Below the pieces are notes generated by a model. It was not told the origin of the DNA. It was given only the letters and a program-made list of their open reading frames with translations, and searched no databases. Position numbers and translations under genes: made by a program. A stretch of 64,000 nucleotides of DNA from Alitiscatomonas aceti (GTDB lineage: Bacteria; Bacillota; Clostridia; Lachnospirales; Lachnospiraceae). Location: contig NZ_JAOQJF010000011.1 of the NCBI RefSeq assembly GCF_025567195.1, forward strand, positions 29,331 through 93,330. The letters are read 5' to 3'. Of the stretch, positions 44,007 to 53,049 are shown piece by piece (the stretch's first letter is position 1; the number at the start of each line of letters is the position of its first letter).

Positions 44007-46658
44007 ATGAAAGAACTGGAAAAGACCTATAATCCGGCGGCCATTGAGGACCGTCTGTACCAGAAATGGCTGGACAATAAATATTTCCATGCCGATGCAG
44101 AGAGAGGAAAGAGGGAAGGAAAGAAGCCCTTTACCATCGTAATGCCTCCGCCCAATATCACAGGCCAGCTCCATATGGGCCACGCCCTGGACAACACCAT
44201 GCAGGACATCCTGATCCGCTATAAGAGGATGCAGGGCTACGAGGCCCTCTGGCAGCCGGGTACGGACCATGCGGCCATTGCCACAGAGGTCAAGGTCATC
44301 GATAAGCTGAAAAAGGAAGGCATCGACAAGAACGACCTGGGCCGGGAGGGCTTTTTAAAGGAGGCCTGGAAGTGGAAGGACGAGTATGGCAGCCGCATCA
44401 TCCGCCAGCTCCATAAAATGGGCTCCTCCGCCGACTGGGACCGGGAGCGGTTCACCATGGACGAGGGCTGCTCGGACGCGGTATTAGAGGTGTTCACAAG
44501 ACTTTACGAAAAAGGCTATATCTATAAGGGCTCCAGGATCATCAACTGGTGTCCCGTATGTAAGACGTCCATCTCCGACGCGGAGGTGAACCACGAGGAG
44601 CAGGACGGCTTCTTCTGGCATATCAATTACCCCATCGTGGGCGAGGAAGGACGCTTTGTGGAGATCGCCACCACCCGTCCGGAGACCATGCTGGGAGATA
44701 CGGCTGTGGCTGTGAACCCGGAGGATGAAAGATATAAGGACCTGATCGGCAAGATGTTAAAGCTGCCGTTAACGGACCGGGAGATCCCGGTGGTGGCCGA
44801 TGAATACGTGGACAAGGAGTTCGGGACTGGCTGTGTGAAGATCACACCGGCCCATGATCCCAACGACTTTGAGGTGGGAAAGCGCCATAACCTGGAAGAG
44901 ATCTGCATCATGAATGACGACGCCACCATAAACGTTCCCGGAAAATATTTCGGCATGGACCGTTATGAGGCAAGAAAGGCCATGGTGGAGGATCTGAAGG
45001 AGCAGGGCCTTCTGGTGAAGGTGGTCCCCCACTCCCATAACGTGGGGACCCATGACCGCTGCGGCACCACAGTAGAGCCCATGGTAAAGCCCCAGTGGTT
45101 CGTGCGCATGGACGAAATGGCAAAGCCGGCCATTGAGGCGTTAAAGACCGGAAAGCTGAAATTCGTTCCGGAGAGCTTTGGAAAAACGTATCTCCACTGG
45201 CTGGAGGGGATCCGCGACTGGTGCATCTCCAGGCAGCTCTGGTGGGGACACCGGATCCCGGCCTACTACTGCCAGGAGTGCGGCGAGATGGTGGTGGCGA
45301 AATCCATGCCGGAAAAATGCCCGAAATGCGGCTGCACCCACTTAAAGCAGGATGAGGATACCCTGGATACCTGGTTCTCCTCTGCTCTCTGGCCCTTCTC
45401 TACCTTAGGCTGGCCGGAAAAGACAGAGGAGATGGAGTACTTCTATCCCACAAACGTTCTGGTGACCGGCTACGACATCATCTTCTTCTGGGTGATCCGT
45501 ATGGTATTCTCCGGCCTGGAGCAGACGGGAGAATGTCCCTTTGACACAGTGCTGATCCATGGACTGGTGCGGGATTCCCAGGGACGGAAGATGAGCAAGT
45601 CCTTAGGAAACGGCATCGATCCCTTAGAGGTCATCGACAAATACGGCGCCGATGCCCTCCGGATGACCTTAATGACCGGAAATGCGCCGGGCAACGACAT
45701 GCGCTTCTACTGGGAGCGGGTGGAGGCCAGCAGAAACTTTGCCAATAAGGTATGGAACGCCAGCCGCTTCATTATGATGAATATTGAAAAGGCTCCGGTC
45801 CTGGACGCACAGCCGGCGGATCTGACCATGGCCGATAAGTGGATCCTTTCCAAGGCCAACAGCCTGGTGAAGGAAGTCACTGAAAACATGGATAAGTTCG
45901 AGCTGGGCATCGCCCTCCAGAAGGTCTATGACTTTATCTGGGAGGAATTCTGCGACTGGTACATCGAGATGGTGAAGCCACGTCTCTGGGATGATAACGA
46001 TACCACCAAGGCTGCGGCCATCTGGACCTTACGGACGGTGCTCATGGATTCCTTAAAGCTCCTGCACCCGTTCATGCCCTTTATTACAGAGGAGATCTTC
46101 TGCAACCTGCAGGAGGAGGAGCCGTCCATCATGATCTCTTCCTGGCCGGTCTACAAGGAGGAAAGGAACTTTGGTCCCGAGGAGCATGCCGTGGAGATCA
46201 TCAAGGGAGCCGTGAGGGCGATCCGGAACGTGCGTACCTCCATGAACGTTCCGCCCAGCAAAAAGGCCAAGGTATTCGTGGTTTCTGAGGACCAGGAGGT
46301 ACGGGAGATCTTTGAGCACAGTAAGGTATTCTTCGGGACCCTGGGTTATGCCAGCGAGGTAGCGATCCAGGCAGATAAGAACGGCATTGCTGAGGACGCC
46401 GTATCCGCAGTAGCTCCCCAGGCGGCCATTTATATGCCGTTTGCAGAGCTGGTGGACATCGAGAAGGAAGTAGAGCGTCTGAAAAAAGAAGAGGAGCGCC
46501 TGGCAAAGGAGCTTGCCCGGGTAAACGGAATGTTAAATAACGAGAAATTCGTTTCCAGAGCGCCCCAGGCCAAGATCGATGAGGAGAAGGCTAAGCTTTC
46601 CAAATATACCCAGATGATGGACCAGGTAAAGGAGCGTCTGGGCCAGCTTGTAAAATAA
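44007..46658 (+). CDS. valS: Valyl-tRNA synthetase
   Basis: Class I synthetase of 883 residues that charges tRNA-Val, with an editing domain that clears mischarged threonine. HMGH (residues 56-59, in [17 protein letters not shown]) and KMSKS (528-532) are intact. The editing domain lies at about 190-330, and the C-terminal coiled-coil arm ([22 protein letters not shown]) is present. GGAGAGGAG precedes the ATG. It is third in the T-box operon, 39 bp after the small Cys gene. An imperfect hairpin follows before folC. Confidence 0.98.
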   Translation: MKELEKTYNPAAIEDRLYQKWLDNKYFHADAERGKREGKKPFTIVMPPPNITGQLHMGHALDNTMQDILIRYKRMQGYEALWQPGTDHAAIATEVKVIDKLKKEGIDKNDLGREGFLKEAWKWKDEYGSRIIRQLHKMGSSADWDRERFTMDEGCSDAVLEVFTRLYEKGYIYKGSRIINWCPVCKTSISDAEVNHEEQDGFFWHINYPIVGEEGRFVEIATTRPETMLGDTAVAVNPEDERYKDLIGKMLKLPLTDREIPVVADEYVDKEFGTGCVKITPAHDPNDFEVGKRHNLEEICIMNDDATINVPGKYFGMDRYEARKAMVEDLKEQGLLVKVVPHSHNVGTHDRCGTTVEPMVKPQWFVRMDEMAKPAIEALKTGKLKFVPESFGKTYLHWLEGIRDWCISRQLWWGHRIPAYYCQECGEMVVAKSMPEKCPKCGCTHLKQDEDTLDTWFSSALWPFSTLGWPEKTEEMEYFYPTNVLVTGYDIIFFWVIRMVFSGLEQTGECPFDTVLIHGLVRDSQGRKMSKSLGNGIDPLEVIDKYGADALRMTLMTGNAPGNDMRFYWERVEASRNFANKVWNASRFIMMNIEKAPVLDAQPADLTMADKWILSKANSLVKEVTENMDKFELGIALQKVYDFIWEEFCDWYIEMVKPRLWDDNDTTKAAAIWTLRTVLMDSLKLLHPFMPFITEEIFCNLQEEEPSIMISSWPVYKEERNFGPEEHAVEIIKGAVRAIRNVRTSMNVPPSKKAKVFVVSEDQEVREIFEHSKVFFGTLGYASEVAIQADKNGIAEDAVSAVAPQAAIYMPFAELVDIEKEVERLKKEEERLAKELARVNGMLNNEKFVSRAPQAKIDEEKAKLSKYTQMMDQVKERLGQLVK

Positions 46659-46675
46659 AAAAATTCCAGAGATCA

Positions 46676-46732
46676 CCAGACTGCCGCAGGCTGTCGAAAC
46701 AGAACGATGGGTTCTGCTTGCAGGCTGTCTGG
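46676..46732 (+). terminator. Imperfect hairpin after valS
   Basis: CCAGAC (46676-46681) pairs with GTCTGG (46727-46732) and the arms continue with interrupted pairing to an inner CAGAAC/GTTCTG stem. ATTTCT follows, a poor T-run, so readthrough into folC is likely. Confidence 0.5.
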
Positions 46733-46762
46733 ATTTCTAGTATGATGGGAGGTACAGGCGGT

Positions 46763-48088
46763 ATGAAAAGGAAACAGAAAGAAACGGCAGAACAGTACCT
46801 GGAACGGATCCCGTCCTTTGCGAAAAAAAAGAGCGGGATGGAGGATGTGAGGGCATTTCTGGAGCTTCTTGGAAGCCCGGACAGGGGAATGAAAATCTTC
46901 CATGTGGCCGGGACCAACGGAAAGGGCTCTGTGTGCGCCTTTCTGTCCTCGGCCTTAAAAGAGGCCGGGCTTTGCTGCGGAGCCTTTACCTCGCCCCATC
47001 TTTCGGATATCCGGGAACGGTTTCTGATCCAGGGGGAGATGGTCTCACGGGAGGCTTTTGACCAGGCCTTTGAGACCGTGTACGGGGCCGCCGGCCAGTG
47101 GACCGCCCAGGGGAAGCCGCATCCCACTTATTTTGAGTTTCTTTTTTATATGGGGATGGTGCTGTTTTCCAGAGCCGGGACGGAGGTCCTGGTGCTGGAG
47201 ACCGGTATGGGAGGCCTTTACGATGTGACAAATGTGGTGGAACGCCCCTTGGTCTCTGTGATCACGTCTGTGAGCATCGACCATACGGCCTTTCTGGGCC
47301 ATACGGCCGGTGAGATCGCAGTACATAAGGCGGGGATCATAAAGCCCGGCTGTCCGGCCGTCTATGACGATTCCTGTCCGGAGGCGGAGGCTGTGATCCT
47401 TGAAACGGCAGAAAAGAAAGGGAGTCCGGCGTTCCCGGTGGGATGCGTCCCCTTCCGCCTGGAGGGGGAAACGCTGGTCTTCCAGTGGGATTACCTGGGA
47501 AAGACAGAGGAATTTACCGTGGGCTTTCCGGCCCCCTACCAGGCAGAGAACGCAGCCCTGGCGGTGACGGCCCTTTCTGTGTCTGGTCTTGGGATCCCGG
47601 CAGAAGCCGTGCGCCGGGGCTTAAGGAGCGCCAGATGGCCGGCCAGGATGGAACGCCTGCTTCCCGGGGTCTATCTGGACGGCGCCCATAATGAGGACGG
47701 GATCCGGGCCTTTCTGGAGGCGGCCTGTCTTTTAAAGCGGGAACGGAGACCGGAGACCACCAGGCTTTTATTTGCCGTGGCAGCGGACAAGGAGTACGGA
47801 CGGATGCTGGAAGAGATCGGCCGGAGCCTTCAGCCGGATGAATGTTATCTGACGGCGGCGGATACCTCCAGGGCCCTTTCCGTGGACGGGCTTTTCCAGG
47901 CCGCCAGGGAGCGGATGCCGGAAACAGCCAGGATCCGCTGCTTTGAAACTACGAAAAAAGCCTTTGAGGCACTGCTGGCGGACCGGACCGGCCGGGATCT
48001 TTCGTTTATTGCAGGATCCCTTTATCTGGCTGGCGAGATCCGGACGGCGGCAGCGGCCTGGATGGAGGAGAACGATGATCGATTTTGA
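46763..48088 (+). CDS. folC: Folylpolyglutamate synthase / dihydrofolate synthase
   Basis: Mur-ligase family enzyme of 441 residues that adds glutamate to folates. The ATP-binding loop AGTNGKGSV starts at residue 49; FTSPHLSDIRERF and the later YLDGAHNEDGIRAF (start of the C-terminal ligase domain) are the usual markers. The start at 46763 is chosen because GGGAGGT lies at 46747-46752. Downstream, the small gene at 48075 overlaps its end by 14 bp. The adjacency to valS is common in Firmicutes (valS-folC). Confidence 0.94.
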   Translation: MKRKQKETAEQYLERIPSFAKKKSGMEDVRAFLELLGSPDRGMKIFHVAGTNGKGSVCAFLSSALKEAGLCCGAFTSPHLSDIRERFLIQGEMVSREAFDQAFETVYGAAGQWTAQGKPHPTYFEFLFYMGMVLFSRAGTEVLVLETGMGGLYDVTNVVERPLVSVITSVSIDHTAFLGHTAGEIAVHKAGIIKPGCPAVYDDSCPEAEAVILETAEKKGSPAFPVGCVPFRLEGETLVFQWDYLGKTEEFTVGFPAPYQAENAALAVTALSVSGLGIPAEAVRRGLRSARWPARMERLLPGVYLDGAHNEDGIRAFLEAACLLKRERRPETTRLLFAVAADKEYGRMLEEIGRSLQPDECYLTAADTSRALSVDGLFQAARERMPETARIRCFETTKKAFEALLADRTGRDLSFIAGSLYLAGEIRTAAAAWMEENDDRF

Positions 48089-48215
48089 GGAAGAGATCCA
48101 GCGGTTTAAGCCCAGCCTTGAAGTGGAGGCAGTCAGCGACGCCATTATAAAAAGCGATCTGACGGATATGGCAGACATCATGATGGAGATCATGAAGGAG
48201 ATAAAGGAAAAATAA
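48075..48215 (+). CDS. Small acidic helical protein (46 residues)
   Basis: Short gene overlapping the end of folC by 14 bp and ending 3 bp before the TPR gene. The product, MIDFEEEIQRFKPSLEVEA and on, is charged and likely to be two amphipathic helices (ADIMMEIMKEIKEK at the C-terminus). A GATGGAGGAG ribosome site lies in the folC coding end. Not recognised; the tight spacing on both sides suggests a translated part of the operon rather than chance. Confidence 0.6.
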   Translation: MIDFEEEIQRFKPSLEVEAVSDAIIKSDLTDMADIMMEIMKEIKEK

Positions 48216-48218
48216 TCT

Positions 48219-49523
48219 ATGGACTATTTGCAGAAGATCCAGTTTGCGGCCAACAGCTACTATAACCGCGGCCTGGAAATGGCGAAGGAAAGAGATCTTT
48301 CCGGGGCCGCGCTGTACCTGAAGAGGGCGCTGCAGTTCAACAAATATCATACGGACGCCAGGAATCTTCTGGGACTGATCTTTTATGAGATGGGGGAGAC
48401 CTCCGATGCGCTGACCCAGTGGGTCATCAGCATCAATCTCCAGCCGGAGAATAACCGGGCGGACCATTATCTGGACGAGGTCCAGAGGAAGCCGGGCCAG
48501 CTGGAGATCGCCAGCCAGACCATAAAAAAGTATAACCAGGCGCTGTTCCATGCCCAGGGCGGCAGCGACGACCTGGCGGTCCTGCAGCTGAAGCGGATCG
48601 TGGAGGAAAAGCCCAACTTTGTAAAGGCCCATCTGCTCCTGGCCCTTCTTTATATGGAGCACGGGGATCATACAAAGGCGGGAAAGTCCCTTTTTAAGGT
48701 CTTACAGATCGATAAGACCAACCAGAAGGCCCAGCGGTACATGGAATACGTGAAGTCCAGGACCGGAAAGGCCGATATGGAAAAGCGGAAGATGAAAAAC
48801 GCCTTTTCCCACCGGGAGATGCAGGACGACGACGTGATCCTGCCGCCCACCTACAAGGAAAATACTGGCTGGCAGTCCATCATCAACATTGCCATCGGTC
48901 TGTTCCTGGGGGCGGTGCTGGTGGTGTTTATGGTGATGCCGGCCAGGGAGCGTTCGCTGAATTATGAGCATAACCAGGAGATGCGGGCCTACGCCGATAA
49001 GCTGAACCTGGCAAACCAGAAGGCCGACAGCCTCCAGAAGGAGGCAGACCAGTACCGCCAGGAAAAGGAGGCGGCGGAGGAAAACTTAAGCAGCCTCATG
49101 GGCGATTCAGACAGCACCCTGTCCCAGTACGGGACCATGGTACAGATCCTAAACGCCTGGCGGAAGGGAGACATCCAGACGGCAGTGCAGCTTTATATCG
49201 GCCTGGACCAGAGTAAGATCACCGATGAGAGCATGGCCGGCGTCCTGGGAGAGCTCCAGGCAGAAATGAATGCCAGCGCCCCAGCGGTCTTAGAAAGCCT
49301 GGGAGCCCAGAGCACAGCGGCCGGAGATTATGACACGGCCCTTCACTACTACGAAAAATATATGGAGATCAACGATAAGAATCCCCAGATCATCTTCAAC
49401 ATGGCCATGATCTATAAGACCAAAGGCGATGAGGAGACGGCGGACCAGCTGTTCGGCCAGGTGATCATGAACTTTGCCGATTCACCGCTGGCGGAATCGG
49501 CCAGGGCAGAGCGGGGATATTAG
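48219..49523 (+). CDS. Membrane-anchored TPR protein
   Basis: Protein of 434 residues with TPR-type repeats on both sides of one membrane helix. The N-terminal domain (about 1-180, e.g. LYLKRALQFNKYHTDARNLL and KAHLLLALLYMEHGDHTKAG) would be cytoplasmic. The helix is at about 225-245 (IINIAIGLFLGAVLVVFMV), then a coiled coil (about 250-290, rich in Lys, Glu, Gln) and C-terminal repeats (YDTALHYYEKYMEINDKNPQ). There is no signal peptide. It probably assembles other proteins at the membrane; the partner is unknown. It follows folC and precedes the sporulation operon, from which a terminator separates it. Confidence 0.8.
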   Translation: MDYLQKIQFAANSYYNRGLEMAKERDLSGAALYLKRALQFNKYHTDARNLLGLIFYEMGETSDALTQWVISINLQPENNRADHYLDEVQRKPGQLEIASQTIKKYNQALFHAQGGSDDLAVLQLKRIVEEKPNFVKAHLLLALLYMEHGDHTKAGKSLFKVLQIDKTNQKAQRYMEYVKSRTGKADMEKRKMKNAFSHREMQDDDVILPPTYKENTGWQSIINIAIGLFLGAVLVVFMVMPARERSLNYEHNQEMRAYADKLNLANQKADSLQKEADQYRQEKEAAEENLSSLMGDSDSTLSQYGTMVQILNAWRKGDIQTAVQLYIGLDQSKITDESMAGVLGELQAEMNASAPAVLESLGAQSTAAGDYDTALHYYEKYMEINDKNPQIIFNMAMIYKTKGDEETADQLFGQVIMNFADSPLAESARAERGY

Positions 49524-49548
49524 CGGAGACAGGCGCATGCCTGATGAA

Positions 49549-49587
49549 AAAGACCTTACAGAAGAAAAGCTGCAGGGTCTTTTTTTA
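49549..49587 (+). terminator. Rho-independent terminator before spoIIAA
   Basis: AAAGACC (49549-49555) pairs with GGTCTTT (49576-49582) and the U-tract continues to 49587; CAG/CTG extends pairing in the loop. Confidence 0.85.
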
Positions 49588-49610
49588 TGTCATAGGAAAG
49601 GAGACATATT

Positions 49611-49967
49611 ATGGAACCATCATTTATTTATGAGGCCAAGGGCCGGACCCTGGTGATCCATCTGCCCAGGGAGCTGGACCACCACAACTGCCGGAACCTG
49701 AAATATGAGACGGATCTGCTCATGGCAGAAAATTATATTTCCAGGATCCTGTTTGATTTTACAGGGACGGAGTTCATGGACAGCTCCGGTATCGGCATCC
49801 TGCTGAACCGGTACAAGGAGATGAAGGCCAGCGGCGGGAAGACCTGTCTTTACGGAGCAGGTCCCCAGGTACTTCGGGTGTTAAAGATCGCCGGGATCCC
49901 GGCGCTGATGGAGATGTATGATTCAGAAGAGGCGGCGTTTGGCGGCCAGGGGGTGGAGAAGCCATGA
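49611..49967 (+). CDS. spoIIAA: Anti-sigma F factor antagonist SpoIIAA
   Basis: STAS-domain protein of 118 residues that frees sigma F in the forespore by binding SpoIIAB. The phosphorylated serine is Ser58 in FMDSSGIGILL, the same number as in Bacillus. AGGAAAGGAG precedes the ATG. The stop overlaps the spoIIAB start by four bases (ATGA), so stoichiometry is set by coupling. I see no convincing sigma-H promoter in the 24 bp left after the upstream terminator, so the promoter may lie inside that region or be unusual. Confidence 0.96.
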   Translation: MEPSFIYEAKGRTLVIHLPRELDHHNCRNLKYETDLLMAENYISRILFDFTGTEFMDSSGIGILLNRYKEMKASGGKTCLYGAGPQVLRVLKIAGIPALMEMYDSEEAAFGGQGVEKP

Positions 49968-50389
49968 AAAAGAGAGAAGTCGTAACCATAAAAATGGACA
50001 GTGTATCAGAAAATGAGGAGTTCGCCCGGGTGGCGGTGGCGGTGTTTTTAAGCCGCATGAACCCGACCCTGGAGGAGATCGAGGATGTGAAGACAGCGGT
50101 GTCTGAGGCAGTGACCAATGCGGTGATCCACGGCTACCAGGGAGGAGAGGGTACCATTACCCTGGAGGTGTCGGTGGAGGAGGACGTTCTGACGGTGCTG
50201 GTCCAGGATGAGGGCGTGGGGATCCGGGATGTGGCAAAGGCCATGGAGCCCATGTACACCACAGCGCCGGACGGGGAGCGGTCCGGCATGGGCTTTTCAT
50301 TTATGGAGGCCTTTATGGATCAGGTGGAGGTGGTGTCCGCCCCAGGCTCCGGCACCACAGTGACCATGAGAAAGAAAATCGGCAGGTGA
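49964..50389 (+). CDS. spoIIAB: Anti-sigma F factor SpoIIAB
   Basis: GHKL-fold serine kinase and anti-sigma factor of 141 residues. It binds sigma F, or phosphorylates SpoIIAA. The ATP site is visible: the N-box AVSEAVTNAVIHGY, the G1 box VQDEGVGIRD and the G2 region GERSGMGFSFME. It overlaps spoIIAA by four bases and ends 5 bp before the sigF start. Confidence 0.97.
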   Translation: MKKREVVTIKMDSVSENEEFARVAVAVFLSRMNPTLEEIEDVKTAVSEAVTNAVIHGYQGGEGTITLEVSVEEDVLTVLVQDEGVGIRDVAKAMEPMYTTAPDGERSGMGFSFMEAFMDQVEVVSAPGSGTTVTMRKKIGR

Positions 50390-50394
50390 CGCAG

Positions 50395-51114
50395 ATGACA
50401 GACACCATGGAGTACATCAGACGGGCACACCAGGGAGATAAAGAAGCCAGGGATGCGCTGGTTACAGAGAACATGGGACTGATCTGGAGCATCGTCCGGC
50501 GGTTTGCGGGCCGCGGCTATGATCTGGAGGACCTGTTCCAGATCGGGAGCATCGGGCTTATGAAGGCCATCGACAAGTTCGATCTGTCCATGGATGTGAA
50601 GCTTTCCACCTATGCGGTCCCCATGATCACTGGAGAGATCCGGAGGTTTCTCCGGGACGACGGCATGATCAAGGTGAGCCGTCCCTTAAAGGAGCTGGCC
50701 GCAAAGACCGGGGCCGCCAGGGAACGGCTGGAGTTTTCCCTGGGCCGGGAGCCCACCATCGAGGAGCTGGCAAGGGAGGTGGGAGCCAGCCGCGAGGAGG
50801 TGGCCGCATCCCTGGAGGCGGGGGCGGAGGTGGAGTCCATTTACCGCCCTGTGGGCCGGGATGGTGAAAACGGCGGCTGTCTCATGGACCGGATCGCAGA
50901 AAAAAATTCAGAGAATGACCGGGTCTTAAACCGCATGGTCTTAACGGCGCTTTTAAAGGACCTGGGAGAGCAGGAGCAGCAGATCATCTTAAAACGGTAT
51001 TTTGAGAATAAGACACAGACCGTCATTGCATCGGAGCTGGGTATCTCCCAGGTCCAGGTCTCAAGACTGGAAAAAAAGATCCTGAGGCAGCTAAGGGAGC
51101 GGATGCTGGAATAA
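50395..51114 (+). CDS. sigF: RNA polymerase sigma F factor
   Basis: Forespore-specific sigma factor of 239 residues in the sigma-70 family. Region 2 (ENMGLIWSIVRRFAGRGYDLEDLFQIGSIG) and region 4 (KTQTVIASELGISQVQVSRLEKKIL, the -35 binding helix-turn-helix) are intact, and region 3 (PTIEELAREVGASREEV) is present. The start could also be GTG at 50386, in frame and overlapping spoIIAB. The gene order spoIIAA-spoIIAB-sigF is that of endospore formers. Confidence 0.96.
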   Translation: MTDTMEYIRRAHQGDKEARDALVTENMGLIWSIVRRFAGRGYDLEDLFQIGSIGLMKAIDKFDLSMDVKLSTYAVPMITGEIRRFLRDDGMIKVSRPLKELAAKTGAARERLEFSLGREPTIEELAREVGASREEVAASLEAGAEVESIYRPVGRDGENGGCLMDRIAEKNSENDRVLNRMVLTALLKDLGEQEQQIILKRYFENKTQTVIASELGISQVQVSRLEKKILRQLRERMLE

Positions 51115-51164
51115 TAAAACAGAGTCTGTGCATACTAGGGATAAAAGGAAAGAAGGAGAGACCA

Positions 51165-51317
51165 ATGAAACACGGACTTCAGATTTTTGCATCGGCAATG
51201 TTTTTTGCTGTCATTGTATTTATGGTCTGGTATATGATCTGCGGCATGCAGGGAGCAGAGGAGGGACCGGAGGGGACCCTGGTCTTCCACGAGGACGGGA
51301 AGCTGGTGGAGCTTTGA
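51165..51317 (+). CDS. Small membrane protein between sigF and spoVAA (50 residues)
   Basis: Short gene of 50 codons behind AAGGAGAG, encoding one N-terminal hydrophobic helix (LQIFASAMFFAVIVFMVWYMI) and a polar tail rich in Glu and Gly. Its stop (TGA 51315-51317) overlaps the TTG start of spoVAA, which makes it a coupled leader for that gene. Not a family that I can name; its position within the spoIIA-spoVA block suggests a sporulation role. Confidence 0.65.
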   Translation: MKHGLQIFASAMFFAVIVFMVWYMICGMQGAEEGPEGTLVFHEDGKLVEL

Positions 51318-51943
51318 GCGATACGGTCTATATAAAGATATCCCAGAGCACAGAGGTGCATGAGCCGGAGGTAAGGGTAAAGGATATCGCCCAGGTCCAC
51401 TGCCGGAATAAGGCGGCGGAGGCCAGGATCAAGGCCCTTAAGGTCACATCCTTTAAGGAGCGGGACCGGGAGGCCTCTTATGTGGGGAGCGTCATGGATC
51501 TTCTGGAGGAGCTGGAAGGGACTGGCTCCTCCATCCAGATAAACAGCGTCGGGGAAACGGATTTTATCGTTTCATATAATCCACAGATAAAGCGAAGAGC
51601 AGCCCTCCAGTGGATGAAAACGGCCTTTGTATCGGCGGTCTCCTTCTGTGGAGCGGCCTTTGCCATCATGACCTTCAATAACGACGCCAATGTCACCGAC
51701 GTGTTCGGGAATCTTTACCGGCTCATCATGGGGGCAGAGCCCCAGGGGATCACGGTTCTGGAGATCTCGTATTCAGTGGGGCTTTCCCTGGGGATCCTGG
51801 TGTTTTTCAACCATTTTGCTTCCTGGAAGATCACCGTGGACCCGACTCCCATTGAAGTGGAGATGCGGCTTTATGAGGAGAACCTGGATAAGGCCCTGAT
51901 CCAGAATGCCGGAAGGAAGGAGGCGCAGACCGATGTACGGTAA
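51314..51943 (+). CDS. spoVAA: Stage V sporulation protein AA
   Basis: Membrane protein of 209 residues, close to the 206 of Bacillus SpoVAA. The N-terminal domain starts SDTVYIKISQSTEVHEPEV and resembles a ring-building or SLBB-like module; two hydrophobic helices follow (AFVSAVSFCGAAFAIMTF; VLEISYSVGLSLGILVFF). The SpoVA proteins build the channel that imports dipicolinic acid into the forespore and releases it at germination. The only in-frame start giving the family length is TTG at 51314, preceded by GGTGGAG and overlapping the preceding stop; the reading frame is open further upstream, but that sequence is unlike the family. Confidence 0.85.
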   Translation: MSDTVYIKISQSTEVHEPEVRVKDIAQVHCRNKAAEARIKALKVTSFKERDREASYVGSVMDLLEELEGTGSSIQINSVGETDFIVSYNPQIKRRAALQWMKTAFVSAVSFCGAAFAIMTFNNDANVTDVFGNLYRLIMGAEPQGITVLEISYSVGLSLGILVFFNHFASWKITVDPTPIEVEMRLYEENLDKALIQNAGRKEAQTDVR

Positions 51944-52358
51944 GCTGGCTCTCTGCTTCATCGGACTCAGCTCCGGAGGCGTCATCGCCGCAGGGATCTT
52001 TGCCTTTCTTGCCATCATCGGCGTGTTTCCTCGGCTCATCGGAGTGACACACACAAGATGCCATATGATCCTTTACGAGACCCTGCTGATCCTGGGGGGA
52101 ACGGCCGGGAACCTTATGGATCTGTTCCATCTGCCCCTGGCAGGAGCGGGAACTGCATTCCTGGCCCTGTGGGGACTGGCCCTGGGAGTGTTCGTGGGGT
52201 GCCTGGTGATGTCCCTGGCAGAGACCTTAAAGGCGCTTCCAGTGCTGGGACGGCGTCTGGGGCTTGCGGTGGGGATCCAGTATCTGATCCTTTCCATTGC
52301 CGCCGGGAAATTCGTAGGAGCCATGGTCTATTTTTCCAGAGGATTTGGAGGTAACTGA
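51933..52358 (+). CDS. spoVAB: Stage V sporulation protein AB
   Basis: Hydrophobic protein of 141 residues, the same length as the Bacillus protein, with about four membrane helices. Characteristic parts are LSSGGVIAAGIFAFLAIIGV and LGLAVGIQYLILSIAAGKFVG. It overlaps spoVAA by 11 bp, with GGAAGGAGG in the end of that gene, and its stop overlaps the spoVAC start (TGATG). Part of the dipicolinate transport complex. Confidence 0.92.
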   Translation: MYGKLALCFIGLSSGGVIAAGIFAFLAIIGVFPRLIGVTHTRCHMILYETLLILGGTAGNLMDLFHLPLAGAGTAFLALWGLALGVFVGCLVMSLAETLKALPVLGRRLGLAVGIQYLILSIAAGKFVGAMVYFSRGFGGN

Positions 52359-52816
52359 TGGAGATCGAGAAAAAAGAATACGGAACGTACGTCAAGGAGA
52401 TCACCCCGGTCCACAGCACTGTAAAAAATATGCTGCGGGCATTTCTTGCGGGAGGGGCGGTCTGCACCATAGGACAGGCCTGTCTGGGCCTTTACGGCAC
52501 CATGGGCATGGAGAAGGAGACGGCCGCGGCCTGGACCACCTTAACGCTTATTGCCGCCAGCGTGCTCTTAACGGGCCTTGGCCTTTACCAGAGGATCGTG
52601 AAATTCGCAGGCGCAGGAGCCCTGGTGCCCATTACAGGCTTTGCCAATTCTGTGGCGGCCGCAGCCATCGAATACCGGTCCGAGGGCCATGTGTTTGGTA
52701 TCGGCTGTAAGATCTTTACCATCGCCGGTCCGGTGATCCTGTATGGGATCTTTGCCAGCTGGGCCCTGGGACTGGTATACTGGATGGGAGAGGCCCTGGG
52801 GCTCCTTCCGCACTGA
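52358..52816 (+). CDS. spoVAC: Stage V sporulation protein AC
   Basis: Membrane protein of 152 residues with about four helices, near the Bacillus length of 150. Markers are PVHSTVKNMLRAFLAGGAVCTIGQ and ITGFANSVAAAAIEYRSEG, with VFGIGCKIFTIAGPVILYG. In Bacillus SpoVAC acts as a mechanosensitive channel in spore germination. A strong terminator follows after 25 bp, and spoVAD and spoVAE, normally next, are not present here. Confidence 0.95.
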   Translation: MEIEKKEYGTYVKEITPVHSTVKNMLRAFLAGGAVCTIGQACLGLYGTMGMEKETAAAWTTLTLIAASVLLTGLGLYQRIVKFAGAGALVPITGFANSVAAAAIEYRSEGHVFGIGCKIFTIAGPVILYGIFASWALGLVYWMGEALGLLPH

Positions 52817-52841
52817 TCCGGGTACGGAAGCTGGAAAAAAG

Positions 52842-52888
52842 GATACTGCAAAGGCGGCTGCGGCGCTGCTTTTACGGTATCTTTTTTT
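52842..52888 (+). terminator. Terminator of the spoIIA-spoVA operon
   Basis: GATACTG (52842-52848) pairs with CGGTATC (52875-52881, one G-U) with more pairing inside (GGCGGCTGCGGCGCTGC region), followed by seven T. Confidence 0.85.
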
Positions 52889-52982
52889 GTTTTGGGGAAA
52901 GACCGGCAGACGGTAAAGGTAAGGGATCACATAGGATCAGACAGAAATTTCGGGATAACAGATAGGATTTTTTTAGGGTTTC

Positions 52983-52991
52983 TGATATAAT
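52983..52991 (+). promoter_or_regulatory. Extended -10 promoter for the LytTR system
   Basis: TGATATAAT is an extended -10 element 58 bp before the response-regulator gene; the -35 hexamer is poor. Confidence 0.6.
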
Positions 52992-53049
52992 AAACGGAGT
53001 CCGGCGGAGCCGGTCCCGATAAAAACAGTTATTCTGAAGGAGGTTTTTT

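Noticed and set aside
46718..46746. Promoter TTGCAG-17-TATGAT ahead of folC
   Set aside because: Transcription would begin on or after the GGGAGGT ribosome site at 46747-46752, leaving folC without it; readthrough from valS is more likely.
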